A stretch of 41,654 nucleotides of DNA from CAYQLT01 sp964418425 (GTDB taxonomy: Bacteria > Bacillota > Limnochordia > Limnochordales > Geochordaceae), in NCBI GenBank assembly GCA_964418425.1, contig CAYQLT010000021.1, positions 1-41,654 on the forward strand, read 5' to 3'. Of the stretch, positions 1-7,838 are shown piece after piece. The notes beneath the pieces are model-generated. The model was not told the origin of the DNA. It made no database searches and worked only from the letters and a program-made list of their open reading frames with translations. Numbering within the stretch: position 1 is the stretch's first letter; the number at the start of each line of letters is the position of its first letter. A program made the translations under genes and the position numbers.

Positions 1-809
1 TCTGACAGAGTCTGCAGCAATGAGGGAATCTGCCTAAGGCTATCTTTATCGAGGTTAACGCGGATATCGACTGAAAAGTCCTCTTTCTGGCTCGCCAGCC
101 ACACCAAGTTGTCGACGATACGGGAAAAAGTACCCTGGCCATTAGTCAAAGCTCTACGCCTGTCATGGGCAGTCGGAGGTCCATCGAGCGTAACCTGAAA
201 GGTCCGGATACCTGCCGCCAGCAAGTCAGCAGCAACCTCGGGCGTCAGGAGGTAACCATTAGTAGACATCGATGCAGAGTACTCGAAGCCCGCTTTCTGC
301 GAAGCCTGTATAAACGTTTGGGATAACTCTAGTATTACATCGAGCGCCAGGAGCGGCTCCCCGCCGAACCAGAGAACGGATAAGCGCTCGATCCTGTCGC
401 TCTCGACCTCCACAAGCCGACGGACCGCTTTTCGGAAAGCGTCGCTCGTTTCGGGCGCCTCAAAGTTTTGGTAGCAGTAAACGCACCGAAAGTTGCAGTC
501 GTTTGTCGGCAACAGAATGAGTGACAGATGAGACACGTCCTGAGCTAACTCTCGCTCCGCTTGCTCGCAGCTACTCACTTCGTCCGCGCCAGCCGGCACT
601 ATGAAGCCCCCAGCCACGAGCTCCTGCTCCATCTCAGGGGGGCCGGTGCCCAATGAGAGCCAGCTGTCGACTGCGGGAGCCTGTTCCGATTCCACTCGGG
701 CGAGGGCGCCGGTAAAGCTGCTGTAAAGAATTAGTCCCAGGGAGGGATCTACCGACGTAACTGTATACCGGCTCTTGCGATAACTGGGCGAACTTCTGGG
801 ACAACCCAC
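1..809 (-). CDS. Radical SAM protein, peptide-maturase type (3' end outside the window)
   Basis: Reading leftwards from a GTG at 809, the frame is open to the window edge (about 269 residues). The SAM-binding cluster motif is visible as CNFRCVYCYQ (C-x3-C-x2-C) roughly 105 residues in. It is followed by WFGGEPLL and by a segment containing STNGYLLT and FQVTLDGP, all standard for the radical SAM barrel. The N-terminal ~100 residues (SRYT..., LYSSFTGALARV...) resemble the leader-binding region of radical SAM/SPASM enzymes that modify ribosomal peptides, but the SPASM half lies beyond the edge and cannot be checked. GTG 809 is the first start after a stop. It abuts AAGGAGG, too close for an ideal ribosome site; GAGGAGG lies 15 nt upstream. 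No substrate peptide gene is evident upstream. This stretch is more AT-rich than the rest, which suggests acquisition. Confidence 0.85.
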   Translation of the reverse strand, partial: MGCPRSSPSYRKSRYTVTSVDPSLGLILYSSFTGALARVESEQAPAVDSWLSLGTGPPEMEQELVAGGFIVPAGADEVSSCEQAERELAQDVSHLSLILLPTNDCNFRCVYCYQNFEAPETSDAFRKAVRRLVEVESDRIERLSVLWFGGEPLLALDVILELSQTFIQASQKAGFEYSASMSTNGYLLTPEVAADLLAAGIRTFQVTLDGPPTAHDRRRALTNGQGTFSRIVDNLVWLASQKEDFSVDIRVNLDKDSLRQIPSLLQTLS

Positions 810-946
810 CCTCCTTCACCCCTGCCTCCTCACCCCAACGTGGGTAGGATGGCATCATAGTACTGTGATATAATCCGCATCAGTCAATTCCCGAGATTAC
901 CCTCGTAATCGGTCTCACCGCCTCATATTGCTCGAAGAGCTCGAGT

Positions 947-998
947 AGCGCTCTTTGACGCCGTTTTTCACGGCGTTGCAACGAACAGCGCTTTTTGA
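947..998. repeat. Perfect hairpin flanked by direct repeats
   Basis: ACGCCGT (958-964) and ACGGCGT (970-976) form a perfect 7-bp inverted repeat with a 5-nt loop. It is flanked by near-identical direct repeats AGCGCTCTTTGA (947-958) and AGCGCTTTTTGA (987-998), which differ at one base. It lies about 140 bp upstream of the radical SAM start. It could be a protein-binding site or the edge of an acquired segment; there is no T-run that would make it a clear terminator. Confidence 0.45.
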
Positions 999-1448
999 GA
1001 CATATCGTGGGGGTGAGAGGCGCTACACAGGATGGTAGCAGTCACCCGTTTCCCCGTCCTCCGGCACTACGGAGTCGCGGCATCTCCCGATTACCTCGCC
1101 CTGCCTTACCCAATCTTGTCCCGCCTCCCGGTCTTTGAGCGATCTGGAGGGGGGATCGCGCGCGTGCGGCGAGCGCGAGGACCTCCGGCAGGACCCGGCT
1201 CATCCCCCCGGCCCGCCGGAGAGATGGCGCGTTCTGGGAGGAAGGGCCTGCGGCGACCCGAATCGTAAGGGTACGGGGAGGCCTGTCCCTGCGGGCCACC
1301 CCGGTCCCGGCAGCGCAAGCGGGGCGGCGAGGGAGGGAAAACAAGCGGGAGCATCCCCAACACGCTCGCCACGCCCGGGAAGCTCCCCCACGCCGCCCCT
1401 GGCTGCTCTCCCGGACCGGGAGCCTCCGCATGAGGGGAGGGAGCCGGT
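999..1448. other. Non-coding stretch before the insertion-element genes
   Basis: I see no convincing gene on either strand in these 450 bases. The open frames here are GC-rich shadows without recognisable domains. The segment probably contains the left end of the insertion element whose genes start at 1449, but I could not identify a terminal inverted repeat by eye. Confidence 0.4.
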
Positions 1449-2054
1449 TTGGTGATCCCCCTCTTCGCCGAACCCGACGTTCGTTCCTACCTGGCTGCGG
1501 AGAAGGCGGGCCGGTTGCACCTTCCCCGCCACTGCCCGGTCTGCAGGGGTCGGCTGTGGGGCCACGACTGCTACGAGCGGGGCGCCGACAAGACCGGAAC
1601 GGATGGCTACCACCGCATCCCGGTGCATCGGTGCCGCTGCCGGCAATGCCGGCGGACGGTCTCGTTTTTGCCCAGCTTCCTGCGCCCCTACCAGAGCCTG
1701 GCCCGCTCCGCCGGCCAGCAACCTGCACGAAGGGCGCCGGCGGGGATGTCGTGGCGGGCGCTGGCCGAGTCGGTAGGCCGGTCGGTGGCCACGGTACGCC
1801 GGCTGATTCGAAAGGCCTCGGCCCAGGCGTCGCAGGTCTTGGCTCGGCTGCAGGAGTGGTGGGGAGAACTGGCCGGGGGCCTTCCTGTCGGCCCGCCCGT
1901 CCTGCATCCGCCGCAGGACGACCCGTCGGGGGCATGCCTGGACTTCGCACAGACGCTGCGCCAGGGAGTGAGGCAGGCGCATTCGGGGCCGCTGGCGGTC
2001 GGCCTTCTGGACATTGTCAACCTCCTGCTGCAGGGCAACCCGGCCTGGCTGTAA
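1449..2054 (+). CDS. DUF6431-like zinc-ribbon/HTH protein of an insertion element
   Basis: The product is about 201 residues. Cysteine pairs C29-P-V-C32 and C64-R-Q-C67 (with an extra C62) make a likely zinc ribbon. A helix-turn-helix-like segment follows at about residues 100-125 (SWRALAESVGRSVATVRRLIRKA). This arrangement matches DUF6431 proteins, which are found next to DDE transposases in some Bacillota. The gene begins at TTG 1449 or GTG 1452, after the purine-rich GGGGAGGGAG. It ends 65 bp before the degenerate transposase and probably belonged to the same element. Its biochemical role is unknown; accessory DNA binding for transposition is an inference. Confidence 0.6.
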   Translation: MVIPLFAEPDVRSYLAAEKAGRLHLPRHCPVCRGRLWGHDCYERGADKTGTDGYHRIPVHRCRCRQCRRTVSFLPSFLRPYQSLARSAGQQPARRAPAGMSWRALAESVGRSVATVRRLIRKASAQASQVLARLQEWWGELAGGLPVGPPVLHPPQDDPSGACLDFAQTLRQGVRQAHSGPLAVGLLDIVNLLLQGNPAWL

Positions 2055-2118
2055 GAACTCGGAAACACTGGCCTGGGGGAGACTGGAAGCAAACCTCACG
2101 GCAAGGAGGGTGGCTTCT

Positions 2119-3237
2119 GTGGCTTCCTGGCCCGATGATACGCTCGCCTTGGTTCGCTATTCGCTGATCGCCCCGCTGTTGGATCCCCTGGCCGATGCCG
2201 AGGAGAAGCGTCGCTGGCGGGAGGAGGTGCTGGCGCGCGAGCATCGGCTTCCGGACGGCCGACGGGTGCACGTGAGCGCCCCGACCTTGCGCCGGTGGAT
2301 CCGCCGCTACCGACTCGGCGGCTTGGAGGCTCTGCGGCCCCTCCCCCGGAGGGATCGGGGGTGGGTGCGGGTCGTCACCCCCGCGCTTTTGGAGCAGGCC
2401 AAAGCGCTCAAGCGCCAGGACCCCGCCCGCAGTCTTCCCCAGGGGATCCGCCTGTTGGAGGCGGCCAGCCTGGTGGCCCCCCAGACCCTCCAGCCCAACA
2501 CCCTCTGGCGCCACCACGGCCCGACGCTACGGGACCCCCTCCAGCCCGGCCGCATGCGGGGCACGTATCTTTTAGCCTTCCTGGACGACCCCTCGCGGCT
2601 GGTGGCCCATGCCGAGTTTTTCTGGGCCGAGGACCTCTATGCGCTGGAGCTTTGCTTCCAGCAGGCGCTGCTGCGCCGGGGCCTTCCCTGGCGGGTCTAC
2701 GTGGTCCGAGGGCTCATCTTCCAGGCCGAGGTGTTCACCCGGGCCTGTGCGGAGCTGGGCATCCGCCACATCTCCGGCACGCCCGGCCATCCCGAAGGCC
2801 GGGGCAAGATCGAGCGCTTCTTTGAAACCCTGCAAGACCAGTTCCTGCGGGAGCTTTCCCACCACCCGGTCTCCCATCTCCCGGCGCTCAACGAGCGGCT
2901 GTGGGCCTGGATCGAAGAAGCCTACCACGTCCAGGTGCACTCCGAGACGGGCGAGGCGCCCGCCGTTCGCTTTGCCCGCTTGGAACACCGGCGCACCGTC
3001 TCGGCGGAGAAGCTCGCCCACGTCTTTTTGTGGCGGCGGGTGCGCCGGGTGGACAAGACCGGCGGCCTGAGTTTCGACGGCAACCGCTACGAAGCGCCGC
3101 CCGGCCTGGAAGGGCGCCGGGTCGAGATCCGCTTTCACCCCCTGCACCTCGAGCGTCTCAGCCTGTTCCTCGACGGCCGCCCCGTGGGCGAGGCGGTCGC
3201 CCTCGAAACCCCGTCATCCTTCGCTCAACGAGCGCGC
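2119..3237 (+). pseudogene. Degenerate DDE transposase/integrase (rve-type, IS481-like)
   Basis: An N-terminal helix-turn-helix (TLRRWIRRYRLGGLEALRPLPR) is followed by an rve-type core: YLLAFLDDPSRLV, an ARACAELGI-like helix (TRACAELGIRH) and PEGRGKIERFF, which carries the catalytic Glu. In this family the first Asp lies in a W-Q-G-D-x-x-H-G-P segment and the second in Y-V-D-N-G. Here the first region reads NTLWRHHGP, with the Asp-bearing residues missing, and the second reads YVVRG. Only the Glu of the triad remains, so activity is unlikely. A linker before NTLW also looks deleted. GTG 2119 is chosen because AAGGAGG lies 9 nt upstream. The family C-terminal end fades at about 3237, but the frame stays open and runs without a stop into the cytochrome c gene, to 4071. 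Confidence 0.75.
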
Positions 3238-3543
3238 GACGGGGGTGCTCATACAGCGATCAACGCGACAGGATTTCTTTTTCGTCTTGTGTGGATTTCA
3301 TTGTCGTCTTTTACGTGGTTGGCCGCCTCGACCGCGGCGGGCCGCTTTGGGCGCACCCGTCCGCTTTGCGTGCGACCGGCCTCCCATGGAATGGATGGGA
3401 TTCGGCGCGCAAGTGAAGCGGAAGCGCCACACCATACCATGGCTGCAGAAACGGGGCGGTGTCTGCGCGGGTGGTGCGAGCCGCCCCTGGTGCGCTCCCG
3501 TTGTGGCAACCATATAGAAGGTGAAAAAAGGGGGGTGTGCCGG
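3238..3543 (+). other. Leader region of the nitrate reductase operon
   Basis: These ~300 bp lie between the transposase remnant and the cytochrome gene. They contain no separate recognisable gene, although the transposase frame passes through without a stop. The segment should carry the nar promoter. The best -10-like element I see is TATAGA at 3513-3518, without a convincing -35. No clear FNR palindrome (TTGAT-N4-ATCAA) is visible. A purine run, AAAAAAGGGGGG, at 3524-3535 probably serves as the ribosome site for the following gene. Confidence 0.35.
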
Positions 3544-4071
3544 GTGAGGGGTGAGTGCTGCCCCGACCGGTTGAAGAGGGCGCATCGCCTTATGGCCTGC
3601 CTCGGTCTTTTGCTTTTCGTTGCCACGTCCGCCTCGGTCCGAAGCGCTCCCTCGGCTCGGTCCGATCCGCAAGGCGAGACGTTGTTCCAGCAGTGGTGCG
3701 CTGCCTGTCACACCATCGGCGGCGGCATCCGGGTGGGGCCCGACCTGTTGGGCGTCACCCAACGTCGGGACCGGGAGTGGCTGCTGCGTTGGATCAAGGA
3801 GCCCGACCGGGTTCTGGCGGAGAAGGACCCCATCGCCACCCAGCTCCTGCAGGAGTTCAACAATGTCGCGATGCCCAACATGCGTTTGACCGACGAACAG
3901 GTGGCGGCGCTGGTGGCATACCTGGAGAGCCGGTCGGTGCGTCCATCGCAGGCGCAGAGCGAATTCCCGGCCCTGTACGTTCCGACCCTGGCCTTTGCCG
4001 TGGCGCTCCTCGCCGTGCTCACCGTCACGGGGCTTTTGGCGGCTCGAAAGACGATCGAGGTGAGACCATGA
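3544..4071 (+). CDS. Membrane-anchored monohaem c-type cytochrome of the nar operon
   Basis: From GTG 3544 the product is 175 residues: a basic n-region with a hydrophobic signal sequence (RLKRAHRLMACLGLLLFVATSA), one haem-binding motif CAACH (C52-C55-H56), a likely axial Met in VAMPNMRLTDEQV, and a C-terminal membrane helix (LYVPTLAFAVALLAVLTVTG). This predicts a small class I cytochrome c outside the membrane, tethered at its C-terminus. The stop overlaps the narG start (ATGA), so the two are translationally coupled. A role in passing electrons to or from NarGHI is inferred; Thermus nar operons also begin with a cytochrome (NarC), but that one has two haems. GTG 3544 has the best ribosome-site spacing; TTG 3571 or ATG 3592 are alternatives that keep a signal peptide. 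Confidence 0.85.
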   Translation: MRGECCPDRLKRAHRLMACLGLLLFVATSASVRSAPSARSDPQGETLFQQWCAACHTIGGGIRVGPDLLGVTQRRDREWLLRWIKEPDRVLAEKDPIATQLLQEFNNVAMPNMRLTDEQVAALVAYLESRSVRPSQAQSEFPALYVPTLAFAVALLAVLTVTGLLAARKTIEVRP

Positions 4072-7000
4072 CAAACCGGTGGTTCAACGTTACCGAGGAG
4101 TCGCGGTCCTGGGAAGACTTTTACCGCAACCGGTGGTCGTACGACTACACCGTCCGTACCAGCCACGGGGTCAACTGTTCCATGGCGTGCAGCTGGGAGG
4201 TGTTCGTCAAGGACGGGCTGATCTGCTGGGAGCTTCAGAAGGTGGACTACCCGCAGATCGACCCGGACATCCCCAACGTAGAACCCCGTGGGTGTCAACG
4301 GGGGGTGACCGCCTCCTGGTACCCCTACAGCCCCCTGCGGCCCAAGTTCCCGTACGTCCGCAAGGTGTTGTGGGATCTCTACGCCAGGGAGCGCCAGCAG
4401 GGCAAAGATCCCGTGGAGGCCTGGGCCAGCGTGGTGGAGGATGCGAGTCGAGCCCAAGCCTACAAGTCGGCCCGGGGAAAAGGGGGCTGGAAGCGGGTCA
4501 GTTGGGATGAAGCCACCGAACTGGTGGCCGCAGCGCAGATTTACACCATCCGAAAGTTCGGGCCCGACCACATCGCTGCCTTCGCCCCCATCCCCGCCAT
4601 GAGCCTGGTGAGCTTCATCTCCGGCCATCGCTACAACAACCTCCTGGGGGGCATCTACTGCAGCTACTACGAGTGGTACCACGACCTTCCCCACATCGAA
4701 TCCACGATGTTCGGGGACCAGACCGAAAACTGTGAGAGTTCCGACTGGTACCACGGAACCTACTGGATCGTGGCCGGCAGCAACTTGAACCAGACCCGCA
4801 CCGCCGACGTTCACTTCCTGTCGGAGGCCAAGTACCGGGGTACCAAGGTGGTGGTGGTCTCTCCCAACTACTCCGACGTGACCAAGTACGCCGACCTGTG
4901 GGTGCCGCTGGTTCCCGGAAGCGACGGTGCCTTCTTTCAAGCGTGCATCCACGTCATTTTGAAGGGGTTCTACGTGGACCGCCAGGTGCCCTATTTCACC
5001 GACTACCTGAAGCGTTACACCAACCTTCCCTTCCTGGTTCTGCTGGAGCCCGACGCCGACGGCACGAAGTTCCACCAGGGGCGCTTTTTGCGGGCGGCGG
5101 ACCTGTCGGAATACGCCGAGCAGGAGAACGCCGAGTGGAAAATGATCATGATGGGCGCCCACGGCCGGCTGCACCTGCCCCCGGGCAGCATCGGCTTTCG
5201 CTGGGAGAAGGAGCCCACGGGCAACTGGAATTTGCAGCTCAAAGACGTGGTAAGCGGCGAGCCGTTCGACCCCTGCCTGACCTTGCTGGGCCAGGAAGAG
5301 AAACGGGTGATGGTCTGCTTCAGCGACTTCACCCATACCTTCAGCATCTGGCTGGGAAAGAGCGCGGGCAAAGGCCAGCGGGCCCGGGAGGTTCTGCGGG
5401 AAGTGCCCGCCCGCACGGTGACCCTCAAAGACGGGCGACGGGCGCTGGTGACCACGGCCTTCGACCTCCTTGTGGCCTGGATGGGCGTCGCCCGGGGGCT
5501 GGGCGGGGACTACCCCAGGGACTTCGATGACCCCAAGCCTTTTACGCCTGCCTGGCAGGAGCGCATCACCGGCGTGAGCCGCAACCTTGCGATCCAGGTG
5601 GGGAGGGAATTCGCCGAAAACGCCGAGAAGACCCGGGGGCGCTCGCTCATCATCACCGGGCCCGGCATCCAGCACTGGTACCATGGGGCGTCCATGTATT
5701 ATCGCAGCGAGGCGGTGATGCTGGCGCTGTGCGGCTGTCACGGCCGAAACGGCGGAAACTTCAACCACTACGTGGGAACCCAGCACACCCGGCTGCATGC
5801 GGCCTTCAAGTACCTGGGCGCAGCCGCGGACTGGACGGCGCCGGCCCGCCTCATGAACTCCACCTCCCTGTGGTACTTCCACACCGGCCAGTGGCGCTAC
5901 GACGGCATGCCCCTGGATACCCAGTGGGCGGTGGACGCCGCCCGCTGCCCCGAATACAACCACGCGGCCGACTTCAACGCCCTGGCCGTGCGCGTGGGCT
6001 GGCTTCCCTTCTTTCCCCAGTTCGACCGCAAAAACCCGCTTCAGCTCTACGAGGAGGCGCTTCGGGCGGGCTGCAAGACCGATGACGAGGTGAAGGAGTG
6101 GGTGGTACAGCAGTTCCGGGAAGGCAAGCTGCGCTTTGCCCTCACCAACATCGATGCGCCGGAGAACCGGCTCAAAGTCCTCATCGTCTGGCGGGGCAAC
6201 CTCATCGGAACCAGCATGCGCGGCCACGAACTGGCCCTCAAACACTTCCTGGGAACCCATCACAATGTGCTGTACGACCACGAGCCGGGCAAGGGGCTGA
6301 TCAAGGAGATCAACTGGGAGGAGCCGGCTCCGGTCGGCAAGCTGGACCTGCTGGTCAACCTCAACATCCGCATGGATTCCAGCGCCAACTACGCCGACGT
6401 GGTGCTTCCGGCGGCCTTCTGGTACGAGAAGTACGACATCACCTTCGGCGACATGCACACCTTCGTCCACCCTCTGCAGCCTGCCACCGAACCGCCCTGG
6501 GAGGCAAAACACGACTGGGAAGCCTTCAAGCTGCTGGCCCAAAAGTTCTCGCAGCTGGCGCGCAAGTATTTCCCGCGGCCCGTCAAAGACATCGTGCTCA
6601 GGCCGCTTTGGATGGATACTCCCGATCAGCTCGGCCAGCCCTTCGGCGAGGTGAAAGACTGGAAGAGAGGCGACGTGGAGCCCATCCCCGGCAAGTACTT
6701 CCCCCACGTTTTCATCGTGGAGCGGGACTACACCCAGGTGTACGACAGGCTGATCTCCCTGGGGCCGCGCATCGACCACTACGGATCGAAGGGGCACTAC
6801 GCCGACCTGACGCCCATCGTGGAGGAGGAGCTGAAGAACAACGAGGCGCTGACAGTGAAAAACGGGCGCATCTATTTCGAGCGGGCCGAGCAGTTCTGCG
6901 AACTCATCTGCCAGGTCTCCCCCGAGCTGAACGGCCGGCTTGCGCACCTGTTCTTCAAGGAGATGGAGAGGAAGGTCGGCCTTCCGCTGGCCGACCTGGT

Positions 7001-7823
7001 GGAGCCCGTGAAGACGCGTCGGGTGCATTACAAGGACCTGGCCTCCCAGCCCCGGCGCATCCACACGACCCCCATGTGGGGAGCCATTCTTCTTGACCCC
7101 GCCACCGGAAAGCAACGAACCTTCGCGCCGTGGACCCTCAACGTGGAGAGGCTCAAGCCCTGGCACACCCTCACGGGCCGCATCGAGATCTACTTCGACC
7201 ACCGGGCCATCCGGGAGCTGGGGGAAGCCCTGCCCACCTGGAAGCCGCCGCTGGACATGGTGGCCATCGGCGACATCCGACTGGACAAAGCCGAACCCAA
7301 GTCCCGGGTATTTCGGTTCATCACCCCCCACGGAAAGTGGCAGATCCACAGCTCGTTTCGGGACCACTGGCCCATGATGCATATGTCCCGCGGCGGGCCG
7401 GCCGTCTGGCTGAACCCCGACGATGCCGAGGCCATCGAGGTTGGTGACAACGACTGGGTGGAGCTTTACTGCGAAAACGGCATCCAGGTGTGCCGGGCCA
7501 TCGTCAGCCACCAGGTTCCCCGGGGCATGGCCATCGTCTACCACCAGGTGGAGCGGCACGTGAACGTTCCCCTGTCGCCGCTGGCCAAAAAGCGCGGCTG
7601 CACGGATCTGCGGGGCGGCAACAACAACGCCACCACCCGCATCCTGATGAACCCCCACACCATGGTCGGCGGGTATGGAAACTTCAGCTACGACATCAAT
7701 TACTGGGGCACCAGCCCCTCCGAGCGCGACCACGGGGTGCTCATCCGCAAGATGCCGGTGGCGCCGGGGCGAAACGGGGTCATCTATCGCGAAGAGGAGT
7801 TGGATAGGCTGCCGGCCGTCTAA
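4068..7823 (+). CDS. narG: Respiratory nitrate reductase, alpha (molybdopterin) subunit
   Basis: The 1251-residue product matches NarG in length and along its whole sequence (E. coli NarG, 1247). It reduces nitrate to nitrite at a Mo-bis-MGD centre. The N-terminal [4Fe-4S] site has His33, Cys37, Cys41 and Cys76, with the 35-residue spacing of E. coli. The likely Mo ligand is Asp206 in WYHDLPH, aligned with E. coli Asp222. Other family blocks are easy to read: PVEAWASVVEDA, GPDHIAAFAPIPAMS, FTPAWQERITGVSR, MNSTSLWYF, KLDLLVNLNIRMDSSANYAD, AWLNPDDAEA-like WLNPDDAE and NNATTRILMNPHTMVGGY. No Tat signal is present, so a cytoplasm-facing active site is expected. The start overlaps the cytochrome stop, and narH follows 15 bp downstream. 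Confidence 0.97.
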   Translation: MTNRWFNVTEESRSWEDFYRNRWSYDYTVRTSHGVNCSMACSWEVFVKDGLICWELQKVDYPQIDPDIPNVEPRGCQRGVTASWYPYSPLRPKFPYVRKVLWDLYARERQQGKDPVEAWASVVEDASRAQAYKSARGKGGWKRVSWDEATELVAAAQIYTIRKFGPDHIAAFAPIPAMSLVSFISGHRYNNLLGGIYCSYYEWYHDLPHIESTMFGDQTENCESSDWYHGTYWIVAGSNLNQTRTADVHFLSEAKYRGTKVVVVSPNYSDVTKYADLWVPLVPGSDGAFFQACIHVILKGFYVDRQVPYFTDYLKRYTNLPFLVLLEPDADGTKFHQGRFLRAADLSEYAEQENAEWKMIMMGAHGRLHLPPGSIGFRWEKEPTGNWNLQLKDVVSGEPFDPCLTLLGQEEKRVMVCFSDFTHTFSIWLGKSAGKGQRAREVLREVPARTVTLKDGRRALVTTAFDLLVAWMGVARGLGGDYPRDFDDPKPFTPAWQERITGVSRNLAIQVGREFAENAEKTRGRSLIITGPGIQHWYHGASMYYRSEAVMLALCGCHGRNGGNFNHYVGTQHTRLHAAFKYLGAAADWTAPARLMNSTSLWYFHTGQWRYDGMPLDTQWAVDAARCPEYNHAADFNALAVRVGWLPFFPQFDRKNPLQLYEEALRAGCKTDDEVKEWVVQQFREGKLRFALTNIDAPENRLKVLIVWRGNLIGTSMRGHELALKHFLGTHHNVLYDHEPGKGLIKEINWEEPAPVGKLDLLVNLNIRMDSSANYADVVLPAAFWYEKYDITFGDMHTFVHPLQPATEPPWEAKHDWEAFKLLAQKFSQLARKYFPRPVKDIVLRPLWMDTPDQLGQPFGEVKDWKRGDVEPIPGKYFPHVFIVERDYTQVYDRLISLGPRIDHYGSKGHYADLTPIVEEELKNNEALTVKNGRIYFERAEQFCELICQVSPELNGRLAHLFFKEMERKVGLPLADLVEPVKTRRVHYKDLASQPRRIHTTPMWGAILLDPATGKQRTFAPWTLNVERLKPWHTLTGRIEIYFDHRAIRELGEALPTWKPPLDMVAIGDIRLDKAEPKSRVFRFITPHGKWQIHSSFRDHWPMMHMSRGGPAVWLNPDDAEAIEVGDNDWVELYCENGIQVCRAIVSHQVPRGMAIVYHQVERHVNVPLSPLAKKRGCTDLRGGNNNATTRILMNPHTMVGGYGNFSYDINYWGTSPSERDHGVLIRKMPVAPGRNGVIYREEELDRLPAV

Positions 7824-7838
7824 CGGGAGGCGAGAGCG

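Noticed and set aside
634..858. A 74-residue minus-strand frame starting with two ATGs at the 5' end of the radical SAM gene.
   Set aside because: It overlaps the radical SAM frame, which has recognisable family sequence in the same bases; the alternative frame has none.
854..887. TTGACT (887-882) and TATGAT (859-854) as a promoter for the radical SAM gene.
   Set aside because: The spacing is 22 bp, outside the working range, and no alternative pair fits.
915..971. An 18-codon minus-strand frame (MKNGVKERYSSSSSNMRR) upstream of the radical SAM gene, considered as a precursor peptide.
   Set aside because: No ribosome site, no Cys or core-like region, and it overlaps the hairpin; too short to support.
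1042..2099. Long minus-strand frames (302 and 299 residues) across the insertion element.
   Set aside because: They are antisense to the DUF6431 gene, rich in Arg/Pro/Gly, and have no family features.
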